In this document: positions 47,884 through 59,253 of the stretch, piece by piece
Layout: each line of letters begins with the position of its first letter
Numbering within the stretch: position 1 is the first letter of the stretch
Source of the DNA: Valencia hispanica
Lineage: Eukaryota > Chordata > Actinopteri > Cyprinodontiformes > Valenciidae
DNA length: 64,000 nucleotides
Direction of reading: 5' to 3'
Assembly (NCBI GenBank): GCA_963556495.2
Contig: OY747701.1
Coordinates: 38,474,001 to 38,538,000 of the forward strand
Program-made: the position numbers and the translations under genes
The notes under the pieces: model-generated
The model's database searches: none
Told to the model about the DNA's origin: nothing
What the model saw: only the letters and a program-made list of their open reading frames with translations

Positions 47884-49120
47884 TACAGACGGGCAAAAAA
47901 GTATTTGGCAGCTACCGATTGTGCAAGTTGTCCCACTTAAAAATATGAGAGAGGTCTGTATTTTTCATCATAGGTACACTTCAACTGTGAGAGACAGAAT
48001 GTAAAAAATTCCAGGAAATCACAATGTATAAATTTTTATGAATTAATTTGTATAATGGTGCAGAAAATAAATATTTGGCAAATATAAAAGTTTACTTCAA
48101 GACTTTGTAAAGTAACCTTGGTTGCCATTGATAGAGGTTGTTTCCTGTAGGTCTTCACCAGGTTTGCACACACTGTAGCTGGTATTTTCGCTCATTTTCC
48201 ATGCAGATCTTCTCTAGAGCTGTGAGTTTTTGGGGCTGTCGCTGGGCAACACAGACTTTCAACTCTCTCCACAGATACTCCATTAGATTGAGGTCTGGAG
48301 ACTGGCTAGGCCATTCCGAAACCTTCAAATGCTTTTTACATAGCCACTCCTTCGTGGCCTGGGCGATGTGTTTGCGATTATTGTCATGCTGGACGATCCA
48401 GCCACATTTCATCTTCAATGCTCTCACTGATGGAAGGAAGTTTTTTCCCAAAATCTCATGATACATGGCCCCATTCATCCTTTCCTTAGTATGGATCAGT
48501 CGTCCCGTCCCCTTTACAGAAAAGCAGCCACAAAACATAATGTTTCTATCCCGATGCTTCACAGTTGGTATGTTGTTCTTGGGATGCAACTCAACATTTT
48601 TCCCCTTCCAAGAGTTCTATTTTGGTCTCATCTGACCACATGACATTCTCCCAATCGTCTTCTGGATCATCCAGATGGTCTCTGCCAAACTTTAGATGGG
48701 CCTGGACATGTGCTGGCTTAAGCAAGGGCACAGCAGGATTTTAATCCATGACGACGTAGTGTGTTACTAATAGTAGCCTTTGTTACTGTGGTCCCAGCTC
48801 TCATCAGGTCATTGACCAGTTCCCCCTGTGTAGTTCTGGGCTATTTCTTCACCGTTCTCAAGATCATGTGTACACCACAAGTTCAGAACTTGCATGGAGG
48901 CCAAGGTTGAGGGAGATTTTCAATGATCCATTTTCTAATAATTGCTCCAAATCTCTTCTCACCAACCTGCTTGTCTATTGTAGATTGGCTCATCCCAGTT
49001 TTGTGCAGGTGCACAATCTTGTCCTTGGTCTCCTTGGACAGGTCTCTGGTCTTGGCCATGGTAGAGATTGGACTCTGACTGTTTGAAGGTGTGGACAGGT
49101 GTCTTTTATACAGATAACTA
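47884..49120 (-). mobile_element. Tc1-like transposon, left end and transposase part
   Basis: After TTTA the left end reads CAGACGGGCAAAAAAGTATT, followed by CATCATAGGTACACTTCAAC and TGTGAGAGACAGAATG, the long terminal repeat of a well-known fish Tc1 family. A decayed transposase follows on the minus strand. Homology stops at about 49118 (ACAGATAAC), some 200 bp short of where the other terminal repeat should be. The matching inverted end appears at 52258-52412. Confidence 0.85.
48100..49059 (-). pseudogene. Tc1-like transposase, frameshifted
   Basis: Starts [20 protein letters not shown] with the HTH ([12 protein letters not shown]) at 49059-48900. The first catalytic Asp is legible in VMWSDETK near 48630, the second in [12 protein letters not shown] and the acidic third in [15 protein letters not shown]. 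The C-terminus runs to about 48100. Stops and shifts between 48600 and 48900 break the frame. The plus-strand open frame at 48138-48461 is only the shadow of this gene. Confidence 0.85.
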
Positions 49121-50393
49121 CACAGCAAATTTCGCAGTGTTAAATATGTAGTGTCAAACATCATTAACCCTATTACCACTTATCACAATTTTGTTCTGGC
49201 ATTCCAACAGAAATTGTGCTAAAGAAGAACATTATGTTATTGGTGCCTGGATTTGAGCAGGCTAGATATATTAACAACAAATTCAAAATGGCTAAACTGA
49301 CCGCCTGGGTTAAAATGTGCTGTTTCCAAATTTAGCATATCTGCAAAAGGTTATACATTTAGAAATATGAATGACATGGAGGGATAGTTTTATTTATTAG
49401 ACATAACATACTTTCTGGTTAAAATTGTTGTGGGTTGATGAAAAAATAACCCCCGCATTGGTTGAACGGTTGTTCACTTTGACCGTAACCTCAACCGACC
49501 AGTGTTCGGAATGTGGACCATTTTTTTAAACTGGCCAACAAATAACCCACCAGCTAAATTTATCCCTTTACTTTTAACAGCATGGTCCGTTGTTGGTTTT
49601 GGGGGTTGGTTAAGCTAATGCTTGTGTTAATAACTAGTCTAAACTTGATGCCAGTCTTGCTTTTTAAAATCACGATGACACAAGCAGCAGGCTACTTCTT
49701 GGGCACATACTTGCTTTCGCACTGCACTGCCAGTAGGAGGCAGAGTACAGAACTCAGACTGGATAAAGTGCCAAATTTGTAAGGTAGAAACAAAACAAAC
49801 ATGGTGACCATAGAGAGATCATCAGCTGGTTAGTTTTCAGATTAAGACAGAAAAAAAACCAACAGCACTGTCGTGGATGGTAAGTAAGACCATATTTACC
49901 GCTATTGTTGCTTGTTTTTCTACTGCTTTTGCCGCTGTTGACCCCGTGTACCTACAGTCGGTCAAATAGCGCTCTAAACTCCCCCTAGTGGTTACCCGCA
50001 TATTGCAGCGTACGGACGCATCGCGTTAATTTCAAAGGATGCGCACAAACAACGCTTCAAATAAACGTAAGTTACACGAGGCAGCCTTGATAAACAGGTG
50101 TGCACATGATTAAAAAGTAAGTATATTTAAACTCTTGGTCATTAAGTGATGTAAACGATATTTGGTTTTGAGAAAGCAGCCTGCAGGTGTTTGTGAAATT
50201 AACCACTTGCAACCCTGGTCTGCACTGTGACATAGGTCAGTTTAGGGAGCTCGTGGTTTCAGTCAAATCTAACTTAGGATCATGTATTTTAGGAGTAACT
50301 TTTTTGTTTGGTAACTTGATAACACACTTGTTATATTTTTGTTTTTGTTACATTAAGCATGGAGTTGTGACAATGAGGAATTATGTGTTACAG

Positions 50394-51070
50394 GAGCTAT
50401 GTTGACTAAGGCCAAACTTGGTGATGTTCAAAGATTTGTCAGAATAACAGAGCCTGAACTGAAAGAGTTTTTGACTGCAGGTAAGACAATGATATCAAGC
50501 TTTGCACTGTAAGCATTAAGGTGCTGATACTAACTTTTAGAGAACAAATTTTATCAAATCTAATAATGTTGATTAACTTTGAATGCATATTTAGCCAAAG
50601 TAAGTGAATAATATCAGTATGCTTATTTCATATTCATTCATTGATGTTTGGTCAAATGTAATGTTCCAGATTAATTTGATATTTTTGAGTATTAGACTCA
50701 AGTAAATTAATAAGTCTGGCATTTGTCTTTTCTTGTAGCATTCAGAAAGTTTGGAGTGCCAGCTGTGACAGAAGGTGTGAAGATTTTTGATAGTTCAGGG
50801 ACTGAGTTGGATGAAGATGTATTTGAGGATGTAGTTAAAGATCCCTCAGCTGGAGTGCTAACCATCAGATATGACACGGGTTTGTTTTATTAATGCTTAT
50901 TAATGTATTCTCAACATCCTGAAATGTTTTCTTCTCTGTTTGAAGTTAGTGGAATCCATTCTTACCAAGAAACCTTGTGGAGAAATCGTTATAAATGAAT
51001 ACAATCGAAGCAAGTCCCTGACAGATTAAACCAGAAGGAAGATGGTGAACATATTAAACCCATACACCAT
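50394..51070 (+). pseudogene. Decayed spliced gene, ubiquitin/CIDE-N-like N-terminus, unnamed fish family
   Basis: Exon A (50394-50480; acceptor GTTACAG, donor GTAAGA) has an ATG at 50399 and reads MLTKAKLGDVQRFVRITEPE then LKEFLTA. Exon B (50739-50879; acceptor CTTGTAG, weak donor GTTTGT) continues in frame as AFRKFGVPAVTEGVKIFDSS then GTELDEDVFEDVVKDPSAGV LTIRYDT. That is a beta-grasp-looking segment: VKIFD..GTE+D..VFE...K recalls CIDE-N/PB1-like domains. A third block from 50946 reads LVESILTKKPCGEIVINEYN then RSKSLTD, stop, TRRKMVNIL. Phase-1 exon borders are correct, yet the stop, the weak donor and a phase mismatch to block three show decay. I recall similar uncharacterised multi-copy teleost proteins but know no function. 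Antisense to CSMD. Confidence 0.55.
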
Positions 51071-51671
51071 TATACAAATAAATTCTTTAAAGGAGTCATA
51101 ACCTAGTATTACCTTGGATGCCCACGCTCTATTATAGTCTTTCATGCCCTTCTAAAAAAAGAGATGTTGAAAAAAAGTGAACAAAATAAACTCAGAGCTC
51201 CTCTGACCCTTATTTCTGAAGGCATTGTTGTCTAGCGAGATCTGATGCAATATTTTGGCTGTCGTGGACGGGCATTGTAATAATGCAAATGAGGGGCGCG
51301 TTGATTAGTGGCAGGAAGGAGGGGGATTGACACCGCAGGTAACGCTTCAGCATATCAAACCCATATCTACTACTCCCGCTAGCATACAATAGCCACATTA
51401 GCAGTTAGCTGCTGTTTGTTACACACAGAAGAGCAATAAAAACACAGCGTTACTGTTTCAATTGCAGGTAGGTCTCTGGTTGTTGGAATGGCCCCTTTTT
51501 CCAAACGGAGCTTCGATGCCAACTTCGCCTGATATTGTCCTAAATTCGTAAAGGATTCCAGTGTAAAAAAATAGAAAAAATATTTCCATGTTGATTCTGG
51601 AAGTCAACAACAGAGCAACTCACGTTTGTACTTGTTTCTGCATCTTTCATAGTCGAGTTCGTACTTGGAAT

Positions 51672-51946
51672 CGGTGATATGACGGTCGCGAACGAACCGG
51701 CTCTAAGAGCTAACTCTTTGAAGTTAACGATGGGAGCCGGCTCGTCATTGGGAGCCGTTTTATTTTTTTTCATTCCCCTCCGCTTGTTTTGGTACATTTG
51801 GTATACATCATCTTGCATTAATATTGGTAATAAATACACTTTAAGCAACAGAAAATCTGAGGAGCCACTTGGGACCCGAAAGAGCCGGCTCTTTATGGTG
51901 AGCCAAGCCAAAAGAACTGGCTCTCCAAAAAGAGCTCCCATTACTA
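51672..51946. mobile_element. hAT-type MITE with GAGCCGGCTC palindromes
   Basis: Contains GAACCGGCTCTAAGAGC near the left, GGGAGCCGGCTCG, then AAAGAGCCGGCTCTTTATGG and GAACTGGCTCTCCAAAAAGA near the right, ending CTCCCATTACTA. Self-complementary subterminal GAGCCGGCTC motifs with a TAGTAATGGG-type end are typical of a family of vertebrate hAT MITEs. The left boundary is uncertain and no duplication was confirmed. Non-coding. Confidence 0.6.
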
Positions 51947-52257
51947 GAATTCAGTAATGGCGGCGCTCGACTGAATATGAGGGGGAGAGGGGTGAGGGGG
52001 AGAGGAGCAAGGGGGAGGGCGGGCTTCCTGCAGCATAGGTCTGTGATGTCTATATATGGTATATCCTGCGCCGACTTGACGTCAAGTCGGCCAGAAATTA
52101 AAATCACGTATTTGAGTGCGCGTGCACGTGGGCTGGTTGACGAACCCAGGGGTAAACAAACGCTTCACTTTTAAATATCGGCTTCCCGGCCAGTGTATAT
52201 TCATTAGGCAATCATAACATACATTTTTTCTCGTGGAAAAGTGAAAATTATAGGTCA

Positions 52258-52412
52258 TGACTTCTTTAAAAATCATACAATGTGATTTTCTGGGTTTTTC
52301 TTTTACATTCCGTCTCTCACAGTTGAAGTGTAGCTATGATGAAAATTACAGACCTGTCTCATCTTTTTAAGTCGGACAACGGTGGGTGCCAAATACTTTT
52401 TTGCCCCCCTGT
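52258..52412. repeat. Tc1 terminal inverted repeat, partner of 47884
   Basis: Read in reverse complement it gives CAGGGGGGCAAAAAAGTATT, then GACTTAAAAAGATGAGACAG, CATCATAGCTACACTTCAAC and TGTGAGAGACGGAATG, matching the repeat at 47887-48007 in inverted orientation. TA lies just outside both ends. Inner subterminal Tc1 sequence (AAAAATCATACAATGTGATT) is included. Confidence 0.88.
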
Positions 52413-53462
52413 ATAAACTCATTTCATTATATGCATACAGCAGTTTAGTTTTTGTTTCTTGTTTTCATCACAGTATTTCTCCATGCACCTTACATAGTTC
52501 AGTAGACCAATTTTGCTGAACTACTAAATTGTATATTGTTAAAATTACAAATAATATGTATATGTATATACATATATGTATAATAATATGTATATGTATT
52601 TAGCTTAGTATGAATCTGCAGAAATTAAATCAGTAAATATTTATTTTAACAGTATTTCAGGTTGAGTTACTACTCTGATTTCATTGTTCTGTGAATGTAG
52701 TGTGATCCCTAGACTTTTTTTTTATTTTGTTTTTCTGCAGTGCTGAGCTGGTCTGTGTTTTCTTTAATGCAACAGACACTTTAACTAGTTTTGATATAGT
52801 GATTCAAAGCTTCTACAAGGCTTAATGTATAAATGATCTGGTCTTTACATGACTCTCAAACCACCTAAATCTAACCTCCAGTGCACAAAACAACACAAAA
52901 AAATTACCATAACTCTGGAAAATCTAAGTGTGGAAAAACCAAGCCAAAAGCCCTATATATACAAAGAATATATATATACAAAGAATAAAATCCTAATATT
53001 TTTACAATGATGTCATCATGTAATGCATATAAATATTTGGTTCTTATTCATGTATTCATTTATTTAGTGTATTACCATGAGAGTGTATTTTATACCATGT
53101 TTACCATACAGTTAGAATTATATACAAGGGATGTAATGCTACACCAAAAATCTCAGTTTGGTACAAACCTTGCTTCAATTTCATGGTTTGATTCATTTTT
53201 GGTACAGTCAGGGAACAAAGTGGAAAAAAAATGTTTTTGTGTAATGACACTTAAGATCAAACTGTACTTGTGGTAAATTTTCCCAAACAATTTTCTTGGA
53301 TAACATAAAAATGTATATAATGAAATAAAATTAAAAAAAAACATAAGTTTAAATATTCTCTTTTTTGGCATCGCCCAAATTAATACTTTGGCTTTCTGCC
53401 AAAGTATTAATGATTATTGAAAAAAGTGGTGTTTCAGCAGTTAAATAGCTTCATAACAATGA

Positions 53463-54896
53463 CAAACCGTTTTATGTTTTTCAGTCTGGTTTCCGTGCTC
53501 ACCACACCACTGAGACTGCCCTCGTCAAAGTATTCAATGCCATCCGCATAAAAAAAGTGCTGGTTCTGTTTGACCTCAGTGCAGCATTTGACACTGTTGA
53601 TCATGATATTTTATTGGAACGACTGGAGAGCTGGGTCGGACTCTCTGGTACATTACTTGGCTGGTTTGAGTCTTACCTAAAGAACAGGGACTTCTATGTT
53701 TCAATAGGAAACGTTTCATCAGAACGAACAGAAATCACATGTGGAGTGCACCAGGGCTCCATCCTGTGGCCCCTCTTATTTAATATCTACATGCTCCCAC
53801 TAGGCAAGATTATAGCAACCAATAACATTAGCTACCATAACTATGCGGATGACACTCAGCTTTACATTACAATGTCACCAGGTGACTCTGAGCCCTTTCA
53901 AATCCTAAATCAATGCGTTGACCAAATAAATGGATGGATGTGCCATAACTTTCACCAGCTGAATAGAAACAAAACTGAAGTAATTATTTTTGGACCCAAG
54001 GAGGAACGATCAAGAGTCAGCACACAGCTTCAGTTAATACAGCTAGAAACTACTGATCAGGCCCGAAATCTAGGTGTAGTAATGGACTCAGACCTGAACC
54101 TCCAGGGTCACATAAAGGCAACAACAAGGTCAGCCTTCTATCACCTGAAGAACATTTCTAGGATTAAACGACTGATGTCGCAACAGGACCTAGAAAAACT
54201 CATCCATGCGTTTATCTTTAGTCGGATTGATTACTGCAACAGCATCTTCACAGGTCTGGCCTGGATAAGCTGCAGCTGATCCAGAACGCTGCCGCTCGCG
54301 TCCTCACCAGAACCAGGAAAGTAGAGCACATCACCCTAGTTCTAAAGTCCTTACACTGGCTCCCTGTAGCTCAGAGAATAGACTTCAAAATACTCCTATT
54401 AGTTTATAAATCATTACATGGCTTAGCACCAAAATATGTTGAAGACCTGTTGTCACGGTACCAACCACCAAGACCACTCAGATCCTCCAACTCTAGCCTA
54501 CTAAACATCCCTAGACTCAGAACTAAACATGGAAAAGCAGCTTTCAGTTTCTATGCTCCCCTTACCTGGAACAGACTTCCTGACCAGTGTAGAGCTGCTG
54601 AAACTCTGAACTGCTTTAAATCGAGACTAAAAACCCATCTGTTTAGAATTGCCTTCGAGTAAATTATTGATGTCATATGTATGAAATGTGTCCATGCTCT
54701 CTTGCTTTATTGATCTTTCTCTTGCTTGATTGTGTATCATGTGTAATGTGTGTTTCTTTTACTTTTAATTTCCAATGTTATATTCCATGTCTGTTTTTTG
54801 TTTTGTTTTTTTAACACCAAATCATGTAAAGCACCTTGAATTACCCTGCTGTTGAAAGTGTGCTTTACAAATAAAATTGCCTTGCCTTGCCTTGCC
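53463..54896 (+). mobile_element. L2-type LINE (family C), 5'-truncated, CCTTG-repeat tail
   Basis: Begins inside the RT ([20 protein letters not shown]). A 240-codon open stretch at 53557-54279 carries [40 protein letters not shown] (VPQ to VHQ, GPLL to WPLL), [12 protein letters not shown], and the C-terminal [29 protein letters not shown]. The frame shifts near 54275, and 54450-54662 encodes the end (FSFYAPLTWNRLPDQ). The 3' end is AAAGCACCTTGAATTACCCT, an A-rich segment and (CCTTG)n. Antisense to CSMD. Dead. Confidence 0.88.
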
Positions 54897-54942
54897 AAAG
54901 TCAAGACAATCTAGGGTATGAAATGAATATGAAAATGAATAT

Positions 54943-55236
54943 GAAATCCTGTCCATATGGACAGGATGGCAGGGGCATCTGGTCATAATGCCTCCTGGAC
55001 GTCTCCCTGGTGAGGTGTTCCAGGCACGTCCCGCCGGGAGGAGGCCCAGAGGAAGACCCAGGACATGTTGGAGGGACTATGCTTCTCGCCTGGCCTGGGA
55101 ACGCTTTGGGATTCCTCCCGAGGAGCTGGCCCAAGTGGCTGGGGAGAGGAAAGTCTGGGTCTCTTTGCTTAAGCTGCTGCGCCCGCGACCTGACCCCGGA
55201 TAAGCGGTAGATGATGGATGGATGGATGGATGGATG
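54943..55236 (+). mobile_element. Rex3 3' stub, second copy
   Basis: 54966-55236 matches the last 270 bp of Rex3: VMPPGRLPGEVFQARPAGRR then PRGRPRTCWRDYASRLAWER, ending PRPDPG with GGATAAGCGG and a (GATG)n tail. AAATGAATAT flanks it (54933-54942, 55238-55247). Between the left duplication and the first Rex3 base lies a 22-bp perfect palindrome (54946-54967). Severely 5'-truncated, no longer coding for RT. Confidence 0.88.
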
Positions 55237-56361
55237 GAAATGAATATTTTAGACATTCCTACAGCATCAACAGTGGTAATAAGTTAATCCAGAGTTCAGC
55301 TGTTACCTGAGTCAGCTGACAGGATGTTGCATGAGTTATACGAGTGAGGTGGCATTACAGTGCACTGCTAGTCTAACGGCTTAATCACAGCTGCAGAGTT
55401 CCTTTTTCCTGAGGAGCTGTGGTTTCTTACCCCAGAGTTTCTCTTGGTTTCATGTGCCTTATTCTTATTTGGCCTTTTATACCATTTTGTAATTGTGAAA
55501 ACAAAAAATTATATTAGACAAAAAAATGTATTTTAGTTTTTCTCTTTAGTATAGTATTGGACACTGTGGTGGGGGAGGTGCTCCTTCCGTTCAGCTTCCA
55601 GCTGTTGCAGTCAGATGTCCAGTCTTGTTCTCCAACACTGGGAAGCAGGGAAATTCCCAAACAGGGTGCTTTGACAAATCAAATCAAATCAAACTTTATT
55701 TATAAAGCACTTTTCAAACCACAACAAAGCTTTTCAAAGTGCTTTACAGATTAAAAATGACCCACAATCCCCCCCCTTTCCGAAAACCCAAAAATAAAAA
55801 ACATCACCACAGCTATACCCAACCCCCCATCTCCCATGCACACGCACACATAAAAGCAACAATAGACAAAAGCTAAATGGGCTGAGTACAGATAAGCCAG
55901 GAAACGTCATCATGGGAGCCATCTACATCGGCAGCAGCAGGTCAACAGTGGCAGCCAAGGCACTGACCCAGGGAGCCCAGAGGAGGGAGGGCTGGTACCC
56001 CCACCTCCACCCAAGCACCACCTGGAGAGCACCAAGGCAGCCACAGCTGACCACCGCCCCCGAGGCAGAGGGCTCCCACAGAGGAAACACTGGAAGGAAG
56101 ACTAAAATAAGTTAAAATATTAAAATTAAAACAATTATAAGATATGATCAAATAAAAATGCAAAGCAGTTAAACAATAATTGATAAATAGCCAGCTAAAA
56201 GCTTAATTAAAAAGAATTAAATCAAATAAAACATGCAGAGCAATTGAACAGACTATAATAAATAATAATCAGTTAAAAGCTAGGTTAAAAAGGTGAGTCT
56301 TGAGCCTGCTTTTAAAAACATGAACGTTCTCTGCGGCCCTGAGGTCCTCTGGCAGCCTGTT

Positions 56362-59124
56362 CTAGAGGGGAGGGCCATAATAATGGAAAGACGCCTCACC
56401 ATGAGTGTGTGTCCTGACTTTGGGGGTGACAAGGAGACAGCTGCCAGAGGTGCGCAGAGACCGCGAAGGTTCATACGGTAAAAGCAATTCCGAAAGATAA
56501 GAAGGCCCAAGACCATTAAGACACTTAAAAATTATTAAAAGAACCTTAAAATCGATCCTAAAACATACAGGGAGCCAATGCAGTGATTCTAAGACTAGTG
56601 TAATGTGTTCCTGCCTCCTGGTCTTAGTCAGGACAGGTGCTGCTGAATGTTGTAAAAGCTGTAAACCTGATATACTGTTTTTGGGAAAACCAGAAAGCAG
56701 GGCATTACAGTAATCAATCCTACTGGTGATAAAAGCATGCATCAGCGTCTCCGTATTGGCCAGAGAGAGAATGGGGCGGACTCTGGCAATGTTCTTTAAG
56801 TGATAAAAACCTATTTTAGTAATATTTTTTATGTGAGGAATAAAAGTCAGTTCAGAGTCAAAAATAACGCCCAGATTCTTCATTTGTAAAGAAGGATTAA
56901 AAGACTGTGATTGTAATTTTGGTAAAAGTTTCTCTCTCTGAGCCTTAGGACCGATGACTAAAACTTCAGTTTTGTCCTGGTTGAGTTGGAGAAAGTTTTC
57001 TGCCATCCAGGATTTAATGTCTAAAATGCAGTTAAAAATTGCATCCATTGGCCGTGTGTCATCAGGAGGCATGGAGATGTATAACTGTGTATCGTCAGCA
57101 TAATTGTGAAAGTTAACTCCATGTCTTCTGATGACGCTGCCAAGAGGGACCATATAAAGGTTGAAAAGCCCTGGGCCTAAAATCGAACCCTGGGGCACAC
57201 CACATGTGATATTGTTGTCCGTAGAGGAGCAGGTATCTAAACTTACCATAAAAGTCCTGTCTGTGAGATAGGATGTGAACCATTTATGAACAGCACAAGA
57301 GAGGCCGATCTGTTTTAAACGAGGTAAAAGAATAGTGTGGTCTACTGTATCAAAGGGAGCGCTTAGATCCAGTAGAACCAGCACTGTCACCTTCTGAGCG
57401 TCAAAATTTAATCTAAAATCATTTAAAATCTTTAAAAGAGCTGTCTCTGTGCTGTGGTTCACCCTAAAACCAAACTTAAATTTATCTTGAACATTATGGG
57501 CGTTAATAAAATCATTAAGTTGAATTAAAACACGTTTTTCTAAAACTCTGCTTAAAAATGGTAAGTTTGATACCGGTCGGAAGTTGTTTAAATCATTAAA
57601 ATCTAAATTGCTCTTCTTCAGCAGGGGCCTCACCACCGCCCCTTTAAAGGCGGCAGGAAAGACCCCCATCTGAAGGGAGCAATTTATCATGGTTAAAATC
57701 TCGTCTTTAAAAGATTCATAAAATTGCTTAAAAAACCGGGTAGGAATCGGGTCCAGGGCACTTGTAGTGTACTGAGGAGAAAACTTTATCAAAGGTCCCA
57801 GCTTCTACCAGGACAAAACTGTCCAGTGTTTCCTCTGGTAAAGAGACACACTCAGATTTGTCTAGAACCATGTTACTTTGAGAGGATAACATATTACATC
57901 TGATTGTGTCTACCTTTCCTCTGAAGTGGTTTGCAAACTCCTCACACAGAGTGTTTGAGGGGGTTTTCTGAAGTGCAGTAGAGGTATGATTAAGAATGTT
58001 GTCAATTGTGGAAAACAGAATTTTGGGATTATTTTTATGTTCTGATATGATTCTGGATAAGTATGCATTTCTGGAATTTCTTACAGCGTTATTGTATGAT
58101 TTGAGATGTTCTATGTATATCTGATGATTTATTGTGATTTTGTTTTTTCTCCATTTCCTTTCTGCCACCCTACAGCTCCTCTTTAATTTCTTAAGGTTTT
58201 CATTTCTCCACGATATTGTACGTTTTGAAAGAGTTTTTACAACTTTTAGTGGAGCCAGCAGGTCGAGAGCGGATTGAAGCCTACTGTTAAAATCATTCAC
58301 GATAAAATCACAGGGGGCAGATAAAGGTACAGGAGGAAATTTTTAAAAAACTTCAAGAAAACCTGCAGCCACTTCATGATGTTTCCTGACAGTTCTCACA
58401 GAGGTTTCTATTTGGGTAAAACAGGTGAATTTAAAAAACACACAGTAGTGGTCAGAGACAGCCAAGTCAACAACAGAGGACACACTGGTGAACAGGCCAT
58501 ACGTGATGACCAAGTCCAGGGTGTGTCCTCTGTCGTGAGTTGGCTGCATGACATGCTGACTAAAATCCATATAATTCAAAATATTTAAAAATTCTGTTGA
58601 TAAAGGATCTAAACGGTTAACTATATGTAGATTAAAATCACCAGCTAAAATTATTCGTTCATAAGAGTTGTGCAAAATTGATAAAAACTCTGAAAATCCT
58701 TGAATAAAAAGTGCACTCTTTTTCGGAGGCCTATACATAAAATCAGAGGAGTGCTAAAAACGCAGTATATTCAAAATGGTAAAATTATCAAGTAAAACAG
58801 GTTTGGCGGAAAGGGTTAATGAACTTATAAAAGCAGTTCCACCTCCCCTCTGGCAACTCCTGGTTGAATAAGAAAAATTAAAATTAGGTGGGGTGGCCTC
58901 TGTAAGAACAGCAGGAGCATCTGCACTCAGCCATGTTTCCGTTAAAAATAACCTTGAAGTTTATGGTCTAAAATCAAATAATTTATTATAAAAGTTTTAT
59001 TCAGCAGAGAGCGAACATTTAAAAGTGCCATATTAATAGTGGTTGGAGATGGAGTGACTGTATGATTTACTGGAGGTGGGATTTTTAGCAACTGTTTAAG
59101 ATTATTTGGGTTGCATTTGTTCAC
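56362..59124 (-). pseudogene. L2 ORF2 (family B): endonuclease and reverse transcriptase
   Basis: The endonuclease is in pieces: MALLNVRSLLNKTFIINYLI near 59020, MYRPPKKSALFIQGFSEF, RIILAGDFNLHIVN, HTLDLVITYG and AVSDHYCVFF at 58738-58343. The linker is at 58300-57728 and the RT at 57792-56362 as one open frame. RT boxes are FKGAVVRPLLKKSNLDFNDL, NNFRPVSNLPFLSRVLEKRV, FGFRVNHSTETALLKI, LLDLSAPFDTVDHTILL (AF to PF), [19 protein letters not shown] and [12 protein letters not shown] (catalytic YADD near residue 229). The C-terminus has ARVRPILSLANTETL, SRIDYCNALLSG and LHWLPVCFRIDFKVLLI. Endonuclease and RT are in different frames, so no complete protein is made. Confidence 0.87.
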
Positions 59125-59253
59125 TTTATGATTATTTGTTTGCTCTCTGCTGATAATTACAGGAATGAAAGAAGTGGGGCAAGGTCCAAGTTCGATATGT
59201 GAGTTACTGTTAAAATCAGGACTGAGTTTATGAGAGCAGGGACAAATTGGACA

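Larger units (their letters stand above)
49121..52257. other. 3.1 kb between the two Tc1 ends
   Basis: Not Tc1 in origin. Holds an unclassified GTT/ACC-rich stretch (49440-49620), a possible 5' exon with donor GTAAGT at about 49880, the decayed spliced gene at 50394-51070, an unassigned segment with ATGCAAAT near 51285, and a hAT MITE (51672-51946). About 150 bp of expected Tc1 sequence are missing at the junctions, so it is either an insertion with deletion or the space between two Tc1 fragments. Confidence 0.6.

Noticed and set aside
48138..48461. 107-codon plus-strand open frame
   Set aside because: Antisense shadow of the Tc1 transposase, which carries the DDE motifs on the minus strand.
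49860..49900. First exon and promoter of the decayed spliced gene
   Set aside because: A GTAAGT donor follows GTCGTGGATG, but there is no evidence of transcription or of a link to exon A.
50880..51060. Complete three-exon coding sequence for the decayed gene
   Set aside because: The donor after exon B is weak, the phase to the third block does not match and a stop interrupts it, so only a pseudogene is claimed.
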